DNA from: Pseudomonadota bacterium
GTDB lineage: Bacteria > Pseudomonadota > Alphaproteobacteria > Rhodospirillales > Magnetospirillaceae
Length of the DNA stretch: 64,000 nt
Assembly: GCA_021793155.1 (NCBI GenBank)
Contig: JAJYTF010000002.1
Location: 126,392 to 190,391 of the forward strand
Direction: 5' to 3'
Below are positions 28,185 to 37,112 of this stretch, piece by piece; position 1 is the stretch's first letter; every line of letters starts with the position of its first letter. The position numbers and the translations under genes are program-made. The notes under the pieces are model-generated. The model was given only the letters and a program-made list of their open reading frames with translations, was not told where the DNA came from and did no database searches.

Positions 28185-29405
28185 TCATTCCCGGCCATCC
28201 ACCGCAAGATCGAAAGTGAAGACACTTTCGAGGCCCTGGGGGCGTTCCAGCACTTCCGGATGGCGCAGCGTGCGCAAGGTGTCGTTGTAGCCCGCCCGCC
28301 ACCGCTCCTCCATGCTGCGGCGCGAGAACTCATAGTCTTTCGAATCCCCCTCATAGACCCTTGAGCGGTAGATCAGGTGGATGATGTTGTAGACCTTGCG
28401 ATTGGCTTCGGCCTGCAGCAGATCCATCTCCGGGCCCGATTTCAAATTCTCGGGAAGATTGTCCAACAGGCAGGCCAAGGCGTTCCTCATCCGCTGGGCG
28501 TGGCGGAAACGATCGGTAACGGTACGCGTCCGGCTCGAATAGCGGATCTCCTTCTCCCGGGTGAAGGTGTCGGCCAGGCTGCGGGGAAACTTGCCGCGTG
28601 AACTCCACAGGTCGACCTGGAAGACCAGAGTGTCGCGCGGTATGTCGTCGACGATCCAGGACAGCGGCGTATTGGACACCAGGCCGCCGTCCCAATAATG
28701 CTCGCCGTCGATCTCGATGGCGGGCAGGCCGGGCGGCAGGGCGCCGCTGGCCATCACATGCTCGGGCCGGATGACATGGGTGGCGGTGTCGAAATAGACA
28801 AAATTGCCCGAGCGCACGTTGACCGCGCCAAGGCTGACCCGCATCTCGCCGGAATTCAGACGGTCGAAGTCGACCAGGCTTTCGATGGTGGCCTTGAGCT
28901 TCGCCGTATCGAAAAAGCTGGTCGCGCCCATGCTGCCCGACGGCTGCAACCAGGGCGGCGGCATTCGCGGTTCGAAGAAGCCCGGCGCACCCAACAGCAG
29001 TGCGGAAAAGGCACTCGCCTGGTTGGTCGCCGCCCGTGCGAAGTCACCCTCGCTTTCCAAGACGTCCCCGCCGAAAGGAAGCAGCGAACAATAGTCGGTG
29101 GTGATCTGCTGCCAGAAGTCCCGCAGCCGATCGGCCCGGCGTTCCGGCGGATTGCCGGCAATGATCGCCGCATTGATCGAGCCGATGGAGATTCCGGCGA
29201 CCCAATCAGGATGGAGATTGGCCTCGGCCAGGCCGTCATACACTCCGGCCTGGTAGGAACCGAGAGCCCCGCCGCCCTGCAGTACCAGGGCGATGGTTTC
29301 AAACGGCGGACGCGTCTCGCAGCGGGCGGTCTTGCGTAATCCGCGTCGTGCCGTGCGCGGCGCCATGTCGCGCCGCTGTATCGGAGGATGGGCGGTCATC
29401 GGCAT
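28185..29405 (-). CDS. patatin-like phospholipase (DUF3734 type)
   Basis: A 406-residue patatin-family acyl hydrolase. The oxyanion loop is LQGGGALGS (~42-50), the nucleophile GISIGS (Ser73), and the dyad Asp is in YWDGGLVSNTP. The C-terminal ~110 residues (YSSRTRTVTDRFRHAQRMRNAL...) correspond to the DUF3734 extension. No signal peptide. ATG at 29405 with GGGAG upstream. Such patatins are often encoded beside 3-hydroxybutyrate dehydrogenase and acetoacetate decarboxylase, as here, suggesting a role in PHB or lipid turnover. Confidence 0.92.
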   Translation of the reverse strand: MPMTAHPPIQRRDMAPRTARRGLRKTARCETRPPFETIALVLQGGGALGSYQAGVYDGLAEANLHPDWVAGISIGSINAAIIAGNPPERRADRLRDFWQQITTDYCSLLPFGGDVLESEGDFARAATNQASAFSALLLGAPGFFEPRMPPPWLQPSGSMGATSFFDTAKLKATIESLVDFDRLNSGEMRVSLGAVNVRSGNFVYFDTATHVIRPEHVMASGALPPGLPAIEIDGEHYWDGGLVSNTPLSWIVDDIPRDTLVFQVDLWSSRGKFPRSLADTFTREKEIRYSSRTRTVTDRFRHAQRMRNALACLLDNLPENLKSGPEMDLLQAEANRKVYNIIHLIYRSRVYEGDSKDYEFSRRSMEERWRAGYNDTLRTLRHPEVLERPQGLESVFTFDLAVDGRE

Positions 29406-29583
29406 GTCTCCCGTCGCCTCGCTTCCGGCTACCTGATCCCTGCCCCCCCCCGGTTCAAGAGGCCCCCTACTCCCGCAGTGGAATCTCCTTTGCCTCCGCT
29501 TCGCCGCCATCGGCGCCGGTTGGATCCTTTCAGGTGTCCTGCCACGTGATGAGGGACTTTGGAGAAGCCGCAGGAGACCGTTG

Positions 29584-30327
29584 ATGGAAATCGAGGAAAT
29601 CCTGATCGCCCATTCGATGCCGCTGTTCAGCCCAAGCTATCCCGTCGGCCCTTATCGGTTCATCCACCGCGAATACCTGATCGTCACCTATGAAAGCGAC
29701 CCCGCAGCAATCCGGGCAGCTCTGCCGAAGCCGCTTGAACCGGCCGAGGGGAACCTCTGCTATTACGAATGGATGAAGATGCCGGACAGCTCCGGATTTG
29801 GCGATTACCAGGAGAGCGGCAGCGGGATTTTTGCAACCTTCCGGGGCGAGGCATGTAACTTCTCGGTCCAGATGTATCTCGACGACGAGCCGCCGTTGAC
29901 CGCCGGCCGCGAGATCTGGGGGTTCCCAAAGAAATACGGTATCCCGCGGCTTTCGGTGATGAAGGACACCCTGACCGGCACCCTGCATTACGACGAGGAA
30001 CGGGTAGCCTTGGGCACCATGACCTACAAGCAGCAGAGCCTCGAACACAGGTTGAACGAGGTGAAGGCGGGACTGCTCCGGCTCAATGTCAACCTGAAGC
30101 TCATTCCGGACGTGGACGGCAAGCCGAAGATCGCCCAGCTGGTCGGCTACAACCTGAACGACGTGACGGTGCACGGCGCCTGGGACGGCCCGGCGCGGCT
30201 GGACCTGACACCGCATGTCAACTGCCGGGTCGCCGACCTGCCGGTCCGCCGGGTGATCGGCGGGCGCCATCAGGTGGTCGACTTCACCCTGCCCTACGGG
30301 CGGGTGCTGCACGACTATCTGGGATAG
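29584..30327 (+). CDS. adc: acetoacetate decarboxylase
   Basis: A 247-residue enzyme converting acetoacetate to acetone and CO2 through a Schiff base. The signature REIWGFPKKYG has the adjacent lysines K116/K117, of which the first is the expected catalytic one. FATFRGEACNFSVQMYL and PDVDGKPKIAQLVGY are family segments. It diverges from the patatin gene, sharing a ~180-base promoter region. A TTG directly before the ATG at 29584 could also initiate. Confidence 0.93.
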   Translation: MEIEEILIAHSMPLFSPSYPVGPYRFIHREYLIVTYESDPAAIRAALPKPLEPAEGNLCYYEWMKMPDSSGFGDYQESGSGIFATFRGEACNFSVQMYLDDEPPLTAGREIWGFPKKYGIPRLSVMKDTLTGTLHYDEERVALGTMTYKQQSLEHRLNEVKAGLLRLNVNLKLIPDVDGKPKIAQLVGYNLNDVTVHGAWDGPARLDLTPHVNCRVADLPVRRVIGGRHQVVDFTLPYGRVLHDYLG

Positions 30328-30330
30328 GCT

Positions 30331-31938
30331 CTAATGCCCCACCGGCCCACTGGCCGGCTCGGCCCTGGTCAGGCAGGCGGCGGCAAGGGCGGCGACCACC
30401 AGCATGGCGCCAAGCAGCCAGAAGGCGTCGGCAAAGCCCATGATCATCGCCTGCCCGTGCACCGCCTTGCCCACCGCGACGGCCGCCTGGTGCCAGGCGA
30501 GTTGGGGGTCGCTGATACCGCGGCCGATGAAGTAGCGCTGCAGGACTTCGATGCGGCTCCGCGCCGCCTGGGCGAAAAGCGAGACATCGCCGTTGATGAC
30601 GGTGGAATGGAACTGTTCGCGGCGCGTCAAAAAAGTTTGCAGGGCCGCCGTGCCGAAGGCCCCGCCCAGATTGCGCATCATGTTGAACAGGCCCGAGGCT
30701 GCACCGGCGTTCTCGGCCTCGATGCCGGCCGTGGTGATGGCGGACAGCGGAGTTAGCACCACCGCCTGGCCGAACGCCCGCAGAATATTCGGCCAGAAGA
30801 ACTGGTCGCCGCCGTAATTGCCCGACAGATGGATGTTCATCAGGCAGCTTGCGGCGAACACCAGCATGCCACCCACCGCCAGCCGGCGGGAATCGATGCG
30901 TTTCATCAGCTTGGGCACGAAGGGGATCAGCGCCAGCTGCGGCAGCCCGGTCCAGGCCATCACCGCCCCCACCTGCTCGGCGTTGTAGCCCTGGGTCTGG
31001 GACAGGTAGAGCGGCAGCAGAAACACCGAACCGTAGAGGGCGAAGCCGACCAGAGTGTTGCTAAGCGTGCCTAACCCGAAATTGCGGCGCGCCAGCAGGC
31101 GGAGATTGACCAGCGGGCGCCGTGCGGTCAGCTCGATGACGACGAACAGGACCAGGGAGACCGCCGCCAGAGCGCTCAGCTTGACGATGAACGGCGAGCC
31201 GAACCAATCGTCCTTGTTGCCCTCTTCGAGGACCGTTTGCAGGGCGGCCAGGCCCACCGCCATGGTCGCCGCGCCGGGCCAGTCGCCGGTCTTCAAGAGA
31301 TGCAGTTGCATCGGCCTGGGCTCCAGGGCATAGGCCAGCGCCGCCAGCATGACCAGGCCCGGAACCATGTTGATGTAGAAGATGTACTGCCAGCCGTAGT
31401 TTTCGGTCAGATAGCCGCCGATGGTCGGCCCGATGGCCGGCGCGAAGGTGGCGGTCAGGGCGAACAGCGCCAGACCCAACGGCCGCTTGCTCGGCGGCAG
31501 CATGGTCACCACGATGGTGAAGGCCATGGGGATCAGCACGCCGCCGGTGAACCCTTGCACGGCCCGCAGCACGATCATCTGCTGAAGGTTGCCGGCAAAG
31601 GCGCACAGCCCGGAAAACAGCAGGAACAGAGCCGCGTTGGCGATCAGGTAGCGCCGCGTCGAGAATACCCGGCTCAGGAAGTCGCTCAAGGGGATGACGA
31701 CGATCTCGCCGACCAGATAGGCGGTGACCACCCAGCCTCCGTCGTCGATGCCCGCGCCGATGCCGCCCTGGATTTCGGGCAGCGAGGCATTGGTGATCTG
31801 GATGTTGAGCACCGCCATGAAAGCGCCCAGCATCGCTCCCAGGACGGCGATCCAGGTCTTGGTGCCGACCGCGGCCGAAACCGCGGCCGGTGTCATCGGC
31901 GCCGTTGCCAGATGTTCGGAGGTCCTTACTGCCGACAT
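30331..31938 (-). CDS. emrB: EmrB/QacA-type multidrug efflux MFS transporter
   Basis: A 535-residue drug:H+ antiporter of the 14-helix DHA2 family. Visible motifs: VLNIQITNASLPEIQGGIG in helix 1, the motif-A loop DFLSRVFSTRRYL, motif C ATFAPAIGPTIGGYL and DWPGAATMAVGLAALQ. With the membrane-fusion protein encoded 99 bases upstream on the same strand it should form an EmrAB-type tripartite pump with an outer-membrane channel encoded elsewhere. ATG at 31938. Confidence 0.92.
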   Translation of the reverse strand: MSAVRTSEHLATAPMTPAAVSAAVGTKTWIAVLGAMLGAFMAVLNIQITNASLPEIQGGIGAGIDDGGWVVTAYLVGEIVVIPLSDFLSRVFSTRRYLIANAALFLLFSGLCAFAGNLQQMIVLRAVQGFTGGVLIPMAFTIVVTMLPPSKRPLGLALFALTATFAPAIGPTIGGYLTENYGWQYIFYINMVPGLVMLAALAYALEPRPMQLHLLKTGDWPGAATMAVGLAALQTVLEEGNKDDWFGSPFIVKLSALAAVSLVLFVVIELTARRPLVNLRLLARRNFGLGTLSNTLVGFALYGSVFLLPLYLSQTQGYNAEQVGAVMAWTGLPQLALIPFVPKLMKRIDSRRLAVGGMLVFAASCLMNIHLSGNYGGDQFFWPNILRAFGQAVVLTPLSAITTAGIEAENAGAASGLFNMMRNLGGAFGTAALQTFLTRREQFHSTVINGDVSLFAQAARSRIEVLQRYFIGRGISDPQLAWHQAAVAVGKAVHGQAMIMGFADAFWLLGAMLVVAALAAACLTRAEPASGPVGH

Positions 31939-32002
31939 GCTCCACCTTGATCAGTTTCGCGGTCATCCTGACCGCGACGCTCAGGCGCCGCGCGGGCTTG
32001 TC

Positions 32003-32036
32003 GCGATTTCGGCGTTTAGCCGAAGGCCGAAATCGC
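32003..32036. repeat. REP-like hairpin, AT-type stem
   Basis: GCGATTTCGG pairs with CCGAAATCGC across 14 bases, followed by TCTA, immediately after the emrA stop. The inverted, sequence-related unit at 39189-39222 has GC pairs in place of the central AT pairs of the stem. Confidence 0.6.
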
Positions 32037-32037
32037 T

Positions 32038-33156
32038 CTACCGGCTGGCGACCTTGTGGCCCTGGGGCAGATCGCTTTCGCTTTCCGCGGCAAGGACGGT
32101 GGCCTTGGTGTCGATGGTTGGCTCCACCGACATGCCGGGGCGCAACCGCCCGACCATGGGATCGTCGGCATCAAGGGCGATCTTCACCGGAATACGTTGC
32201 ACGATCTTCGTGAAATTGCCGGTGGCGTTGTCCGGCGGCAGCAGGGCGAATTCCTGGCCGGCAGCCGGTGCCAGACTGTCGACATGGCCGTGGATGACCC
32301 TGCCGGGGAAGCTGTCCACCGCGATTTCCACCGGCTGCCCCTTCTCCACATGGGTGAGCTGGGTCTCCTTGAAATTGCCCAGCACATAGACCGATTGCAG
32401 CGGGACCACGGCCATCAGCTGGGTACCCGCCTGGACATACTGGCCGACCCGCAGTGATCGGTTGCCGACGGTCCCAGCGATGGGCGCGACGATGGTGGTG
32501 TAGCCCAGGTTCAGTTCCGCCTGATGCTCCACCGCCTGCTCGCGGCGCAAATCGGCGTCGGCCTTGGCCAGGCCGCTGTTCAAGACTTCGACCTGCTTTT
32601 CGGCAGCCGCCAGGGCGGCCTGGTCGCGCTGCAGGGCCGCCGCCTTCTCATGAATGTCCGCCTCGGCCTGCTGGGCCCGCTGGGACGTACCGAAGCCGGT
32701 CTTGTAGAGTTCGCGGTAGCGGTCGAAGTCCTGCTGGGCGAACCCCCTGGCGGCCTGGTCGGCGGTGATGGTCGCTCGCGCTCCGTCGACCACCAACTGC
32801 TGGTGTTCGATCTGTGCCCGGATATTGGCCAGGCTGGCCTGGCCGGCTGCGACGTCGGCGCGGGCCTGTTCCAGTGCAGTGCGGAAGTCTGCGTCGTCGA
32901 TGCGCGCCAGAACCTGGCCCGCGTTCACCGGCTGGTTGTCCGCCACCAGCACCGCGGCGACATACCCCGACACCTTGGGAGCGATGGTGGTGTAGTCCGC
33001 CTTGACATAGGCGTCGTCGGTGGATTGCTCGAATCGTCCCTCGGCCCACCAGTCGAAGCCCAGGATCCCGGCCGCGCCGAGAACGCCAAGGCCGGCGGCA
33101 GCCGCCATGATCCGCGTCGCCAACCGCCGCCTGTCGTTCGTCGCCCCGCCATTCAT
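32038..33156 (-). CDS. emrA: EmrA/HlyD-type membrane-fusion protein
   Basis: A 372-residue periplasmic adaptor. One N-terminal membrane anchor (IMAAAAGLGVLGAAGILGFDWW), a split lipoyl domain (AYVKADYTTIAPKVSGYVAAVLVADNQPVNAGQ), a long coiled-coil hairpin (~90-200) and a beta-barrel (GNRSLRVGQYVQAGTQLMAVVP). It partners the EmrB-type permease encoded next. Two CCGTAC-type palindromes and a TetR gene lie upstream, implying drug-inducible control. Confidence 0.92.
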   Translation of the reverse strand: MNGGATNDRRRLATRIMAAAAGLGVLGAAGILGFDWWAEGRFEQSTDDAYVKADYTTIAPKVSGYVAAVLVADNQPVNAGQVLARIDDADFRTALEQARADVAAGQASLANIRAQIEHQQLVVDGARATITADQAARGFAQQDFDRYRELYKTGFGTSQRAQQAEADIHEKAAALQRDQAALAAAEKQVEVLNSGLAKADADLRREQAVEHQAELNLGYTTIVAPIAGTVGNRSLRVGQYVQAGTQLMAVVPLQSVYVLGNFKETQLTHVEKGQPVEIAVDSFPGRVIHGHVDSLAPAAGQEFALLPPDNATGNFTKIVQRIPVKIALDADDPMVGRLRPGMSVEPTIDTKATVLAAESESDLPQGHKVASR

Positions 33157-33179
33157 GGCCTAGCCTCCCACATATTGAA

Positions 33180-33265
33180 CCGTACCGTATAGTACGGACG
33201 AATATGAGAATGAGGCTGGATACCGTCAAGAGCCATATCGCAGTATTCTTGACCGTACCGTACGG
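33180..33265. promoter_or_regulatory. pair of TetR-type operators
   Basis: Two palindromes built from CCGTAC/GTACGG: one with a 6-base spacer (33180-33197) and one with a 1-base spacer (33253-33265). They lie between the divergent emrA and tetR starts and share ACCGTACCGTA. They are the obvious binding sites for the adjacent TetR protein on both promoters. Confidence 0.7.
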
Positions 33266-33303
33266 AACGCTATATCACAGAAGAACAAGAAGGAAGGCGC
33301 AGA

Positions 33304-33924
33304 ATGAGCGAGACCTCCGCGCGCAGCATGACCGAGCGCGCCACCCGACGATGCCATGACATCGTCGACGCAGCCGCCGAGGTGTTCCTCGAACGCGGCT
33401 ATGCCGGTACCAGCATGGATGCGGTGGTGGAGAGGGCGGGCGGATCGAAGGAGACCCTGTACTGCCATTTCGGCAGCAAAGCGGGCTTGTTTAAAGCCAT
33501 CGTCGAACAGCGCACCGGCGACGTGACAGCCAATCTGGACCTGCCGGACGTCGACGATGTGGGGGACTTCCTGCGCCAGATCGGCATCGCCTACCTGCAG
33601 ACGGTTCTAAGCCCCCGCGGTCTCGCCTTGTACCGGCTGGTCTTGGCGGAGAGCGGCCGCATGCCGGAAATGGGCGACCTGTTCTATCGGCTGGGCCCGG
33701 AAACAGCCACTGGACGCCTGGCGGATGGCCTGGCTGGTCGCTGTTCCCGCCAGGGTATTCCGCTGCCCCGGCCGAATCGTGCCGCCGCATTGTTCCTTGG
33801 CATGCTGCGCGGCGATCTGCAATTGCGCGCCCTGTTCAACCCGACGCGCGCTCCGGTCGCGTCAGAGATCACCGAGCATGTGGACTTCGTCGTCGAAGCT
33901 TTCCTGAAGGCGATTGGCACCTGA
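33304..33924 (+). CDS. TetR-family repressor of the efflux operon
   Basis: A 206-residue regulator. The N-terminal HTH is typical (GYAGTSMDAVVERAGGSKETLYCHFGSK, split here as two motifs: AGTSMDAVVERAGGSKET and LYCHFGSK), followed by a helical ligand-binding domain resembling AefR/TetR_C_7. Divergent from emrAB with two palindromic operators between them, so it most likely represses the pump and itself until a substrate binds. AGAAGGAAGG precedes the ATG. Confidence 0.9.
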   Translation: MSETSARSMTERATRRCHDIVDAAAEVFLERGYAGTSMDAVVERAGGSKETLYCHFGSKAGLFKAIVEQRTGDVTANLDLPDVDDVGDFLRQIGIAYLQTVLSPRGLALYRLVLAESGRMPEMGDLFYRLGPETATGRLADGLAGRCSRQGIPLPRPNRAAALFLGMLRGDLQLRALFNPTRAPVASEITEHVDFVVEAFLKAIGT

Positions 33925-34023
33925 CTCCAATGGCGGTGAAGCGAACTTCGGCCATCGCCTGGCGCGCGCCTCCGCAGGCTTGGCGACGGCCTCAACGGCC
34001 GCAGGTCGCAACCTGCATCAGAT

Positions 34024-35349
34024 CTAACCCAGGTTGCCGTGGAATCGCAGCGGTTCGCCGCAGGGATCGCCGAGCAAGGTGTCTTCGCGCATCACCACGT
34101 TGCCGCGGATGATGGTGACCACCGGCCAGCCGGTCACCTTCATGCCGTCGAACGGCGTCCAGCCGCATTTGCTGGCGATCCACATGTTGCTGATGCGCCG
34201 TTGGGCCTTCAGGTCGACAATGGTGAAATCCGCGTCATAGCCGACGGCGATGCGGCCCTTGCCGGCCATGCCGTAGATGCGGGCGGCACCGGCGCTGGTC
34301 AGGTCGATGAAGCGTTCCAGGCTGAGCCTGCCGGCCGCCACGTGGTCGAGCATGATCGGCACCAGGGTCTGGACGCCGGTCATCCCCGAGGGACTTTGCG
34401 GATAGGGCTTGGCCTTTTCCTCGCGGCTGTGCGGCGCGTGATCTGAGCCGATGACGTCGACGACCCCCTGTTCCACCGCCTTCCACAAGGCCTGCCGATG
34501 CTCTTCGCCACGGATCGGCGGGTTCATCTGCGCATAGGTGCCCAGGCGCTCATAGCATTCGGGCGCAGCAAGGGTCAGATGCTGGGGCGTCACCTCGACG
34601 GTTGCAAAATCCTTGGCTTCGGCCAGCAGCGTCATTTCCTCGGCGGTGGTGACGTGCAGGACGTGTACCCGCCGCCCGGCGGCGCGGGCCAGGCGGAGCA
34701 GCCGCTCGGTCGCCAGCACGGCGGTCCGCGCATCGCGCCACTCGGGATGCATGGCCGGCGAGGCGCCGCCTTCCACCAGGCCGCGGCGTTCCTTGAGCCG
34801 CGTCTCGTCCTCGGCATGGACCGCCATGCGCCGGCGGCCGTTGGTCAAGGCGCGGGCCAGCATTTCTTCGTCGTCGACCAGCAGGCTGCCGGTGGAAGAG
34901 CCCATGAACAGCTTGATCCCGGCGCAACCGGGCAGTCGCTCCAGGCGCTCCAACGCGTCGATGTTCTCGGCCGCCGCGCCGATGAAGAAGGCGTGGTCCA
35001 CCCAGGCGCGGCCCTTGGCCCGCGCCAGCTTATCGGACAAGGCTTCCGCCGTGGTGGTCGACGGCTTCGTATTAGGCATCTCGCAGACCGCGGTGACGCC
35101 GCCCAAGGCCGCGGCGGCGGTGCCGGTGGCCAGGTCCTCCTTGTATTCGAGGCCAGGTTCGCGGAGGTGCACCTGGGTGTCGATGACTCCCGGCAGCACC
35201 GTCAGGCCGGAGATATCGATGACCTCGGCGGCGCTCCCCGACGACATCTGCCCGATAGCGGCGATGCGGCCATGGCTGACAGCCAGGTCGGCCGATACGA
35301 TGCCGCCAGGTGTGGCCACGTGGCCGCCCTTCAAGATAAGGTCGATCAT
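34024..35349 (-). CDS. pyrC: dihydroorotase-family amidohydrolase
   Basis: A 441-residue class I dihydroorotase, third step of pyrimidine synthesis. Metal ligands are visible in DTQVHLREPG (HxR), HVLHVTTAEE and SDHAPHSREEK; IKLFMGSSTG follows the usual catalytic-lysine region. Allantoinase-like proteins share this layout, so substrate is not certain. I use ATG 35349, preceded by AGGTGA; a GTG at 35358 overlapping the asnB stop is possible. It is not beside pyrB here; its upstream neighbour is asnB. Confidence 0.85.
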   Translation of the reverse strand: MIDLILKGGHVATPGGIVSADLAVSHGRIAAIGQMSSGSAAEVIDISGLTVLPGVIDTQVHLREPGLEYKEDLATGTAAAALGGVTAVCEMPNTKPSTTTAEALSDKLARAKGRAWVDHAFFIGAAAENIDALERLERLPGCAGIKLFMGSSTGSLLVDDEEMLARALTNGRRRMAVHAEDETRLKERRGLVEGGASPAMHPEWRDARTAVLATERLLRLARAAGRRVHVLHVTTAEEMTLLAEAKDFATVEVTPQHLTLAAPECYERLGTYAQMNPPIRGEEHRQALWKAVEQGVVDVIGSDHAPHSREEKAKPYPQSPSGMTGVQTLVPIMLDHVAAGRLSLERFIDLTSAGAARIYGMAGKGRIAVGYDADFTIVDLKAQRRISNMWIASKCGWTPFDGMKVTGWPVVTIIRGNVVMREDTLLGDPCGEPLRFHGNLG

Positions 35350-35354
35350 CCCCG

Positions 35355-37112
35355 TCACCTATTGCTCAGCGTTTCGAAAACGTCGCCCTGCGGCTTCAAT
35401 CCGACGACGTGACAGCGATGCCACAAAGCATAGAACAGCAGGCTCCAGGCGGCAAAGCCGGACCGTTTGTCAGGCCGGCGGAATAGCGTCTCGACGGCGC
35501 CGGGCCGGCAAATCTCCTGGATGCAGGGTTGCACCGCCAGCAGGGCACCCAGTTCGGGGCGCCGGGCCATCCATTCTTCCACCGGCACGGTGAAGCCCCG
35601 CTTGCGCGAAAACGGCTCGGACGCCGGCAGCACGCCTGCCAGCCACGAGCGCAGAAGCCATTTGCCCAACTGGCGATGGACCTTCATCCCGTCGGGCAAG
35701 CGATAAGCGAAGCGAGCCACCGCCGGATCGAGGAACGGCACCCGTCCCTCGATGCCATGCGCCATCAGGCAGCGGTCCAGCTTGATCAGCAGGTCGTTGG
35801 GCAGCCAATCGGCGCAATCCACCGCCTGCGCCGTCTGCAGCGCCGAACGGCCAAAGCGGCGGCGTTCCCGCTTTTCCACCTGTGCGTAGCCGGCGCGCCA
35901 AGCCAGGCTCTCGTCGCGCAGCACGCCCAGCCCGGCGAAATGGCTGCGCCGCCGCATCGCCCGGGTCAGCGGCCAGGGGCGCCTGGCGGCGCGGTAACGG
36001 CCGTAGCCGCCGAACAGCTCGTCGCCACCTTCGCCCGACAGGATCACCTTGACCGAACGGCGCGCCTCGGCGGCCAGCTTGTAGGTGGGCAGGATGGCAT
36101 AATCGGCGACGGGGTCGTCGACCCGCTCGGCAATGGCCGGCAGCAGCGACCAGAAGTCCCCCTCGTCAACCGCCACCTCCACATGCTCGGCCCCGGCGGC
36201 GGCGGCCACCTGCCGCGCATGGGCGCTTTCGTCGGGCGCCGACGTGCCGGGGAAGCGGGCGGTGAAAGCCAGGACCGGGCGTGGGTTGAGCCGGGCCATC
36301 AGGGCCAGCAGCGCCGAGCTGTCGATGCCGCCGGAGAGGAACATGCCGTAGGGCACGTCCGAACGCTGGTGCAGCAGCACCGATTCCATCATCACCCGGT
36401 CCAGTTCCGCCAGGGCCAGGTCTCTCGCGCGGTGATCGCAACCACCCTCCGGCAGGGCTTCCAGGCGCCGCCGTTCGACGATATGGCCACCCTCGACTGC
36501 GATGGTCTCGCCGGGCAGCAGCCGTTCTATGCCGGCGAAGATCGAGGCCGCGCCGGTGGTAAACTGGAGGTTAAGCAACTCGTCGCGGGACTGGGTGCGA
36601 AGGTTACGCGTCACCAGCCCGGTCGCCAGGATGGCCTGGGGCTCGGAGGCGAAAACCAACCCGGCGGCGGTTTCGGCGTAGTAGAGCGGCTTGATGCCGA
36701 ACGGGTCGCGGCTCAAGACCAGACGCCGGCGCAGCCGATCGTGCAGGGCAATGGCGTACATGCCGCGCAACCGGCTGGGGAAATCCAGGCCATGGCGCTG
36801 ATAGAGCGCAAGCGGCGGTTCGCAATCCGATCCGGTGGCGAAGGCGACGCCAGCCAGTTCGGCCCGCAACTCCACATGGTTGTAGATCTCGCCATTGGCC
36901 ACCAGGGCCAGCCCCTCGGGGGCGCAAAGCGGCTGATCGCCGGTGGCCAGGTCGATAATGGCCAGGCGGGTGTGGACGAGGCCCAGGTCGTCCTGCCGAT
37001 AGACGCCGCGCCCATCCGGCCCGCGATGGATCAGCGCATCGCCCAGCGCCGCAAGGACTGCTTCGTCGGCCGCCCCGCCGTCGGCCGTCATGATGCCGGC
37101 GACCCCGCACAT
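35355..37112 (-). CDS. asnB: asparagine synthase (glutamine-hydrolysing)
   Basis: A 585-residue AsnB-type enzyme. The Ntn glutaminase domain starts with the catalytic Cys2 (MCGVAGIM) and contains ANGEIYNH and GMYAIALHD; the synthetase domain has the ATP PP-loop SGGIDSSALLALM and GGDELFGGYGRY. Family members outside primary metabolism amidate sugars or peptides in polysaccharide clusters. Here it directly follows two glycosyltransferase genes (1-base overlap), so a role in a surface glycan is as likely as asparagine synthesis. Confidence 0.9.
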   Translation of the reverse strand: MCGVAGIMTADGGAADEAVLAALGDALIHRGPDGRGVYRQDDLGLVHTRLAIIDLATGDQPLCAPEGLALVANGEIYNHVELRAELAGVAFATGSDCEPPLALYQRHGLDFPSRLRGMYAIALHDRLRRRLVLSRDPFGIKPLYYAETAAGLVFASEPQAILATGLVTRNLRTQSRDELLNLQFTTGAASIFAGIERLLPGETIAVEGGHIVERRRLEALPEGGCDHRARDLALAELDRVMMESVLLHQRSDVPYGMFLSGGIDSSALLALMARLNPRPVLAFTARFPGTSAPDESAHARQVAAAAGAEHVEVAVDEGDFWSLLPAIAERVDDPVADYAILPTYKLAAEARRSVKVILSGEGGDELFGGYGRYRAARRPWPLTRAMRRRSHFAGLGVLRDESLAWRAGYAQVEKRERRRFGRSALQTAQAVDCADWLPNDLLIKLDRCLMAHGIEGRVPFLDPAVARFAYRLPDGMKVHRQLGKWLLRSWLAGVLPASEPFSRKRGFTVPVEEWMARRPELGALLAVQPCIQEICRPGAVETLFRRPDKRSGFAAWSLLFYALWHRCHVVGLKPQGDVFETLSNR

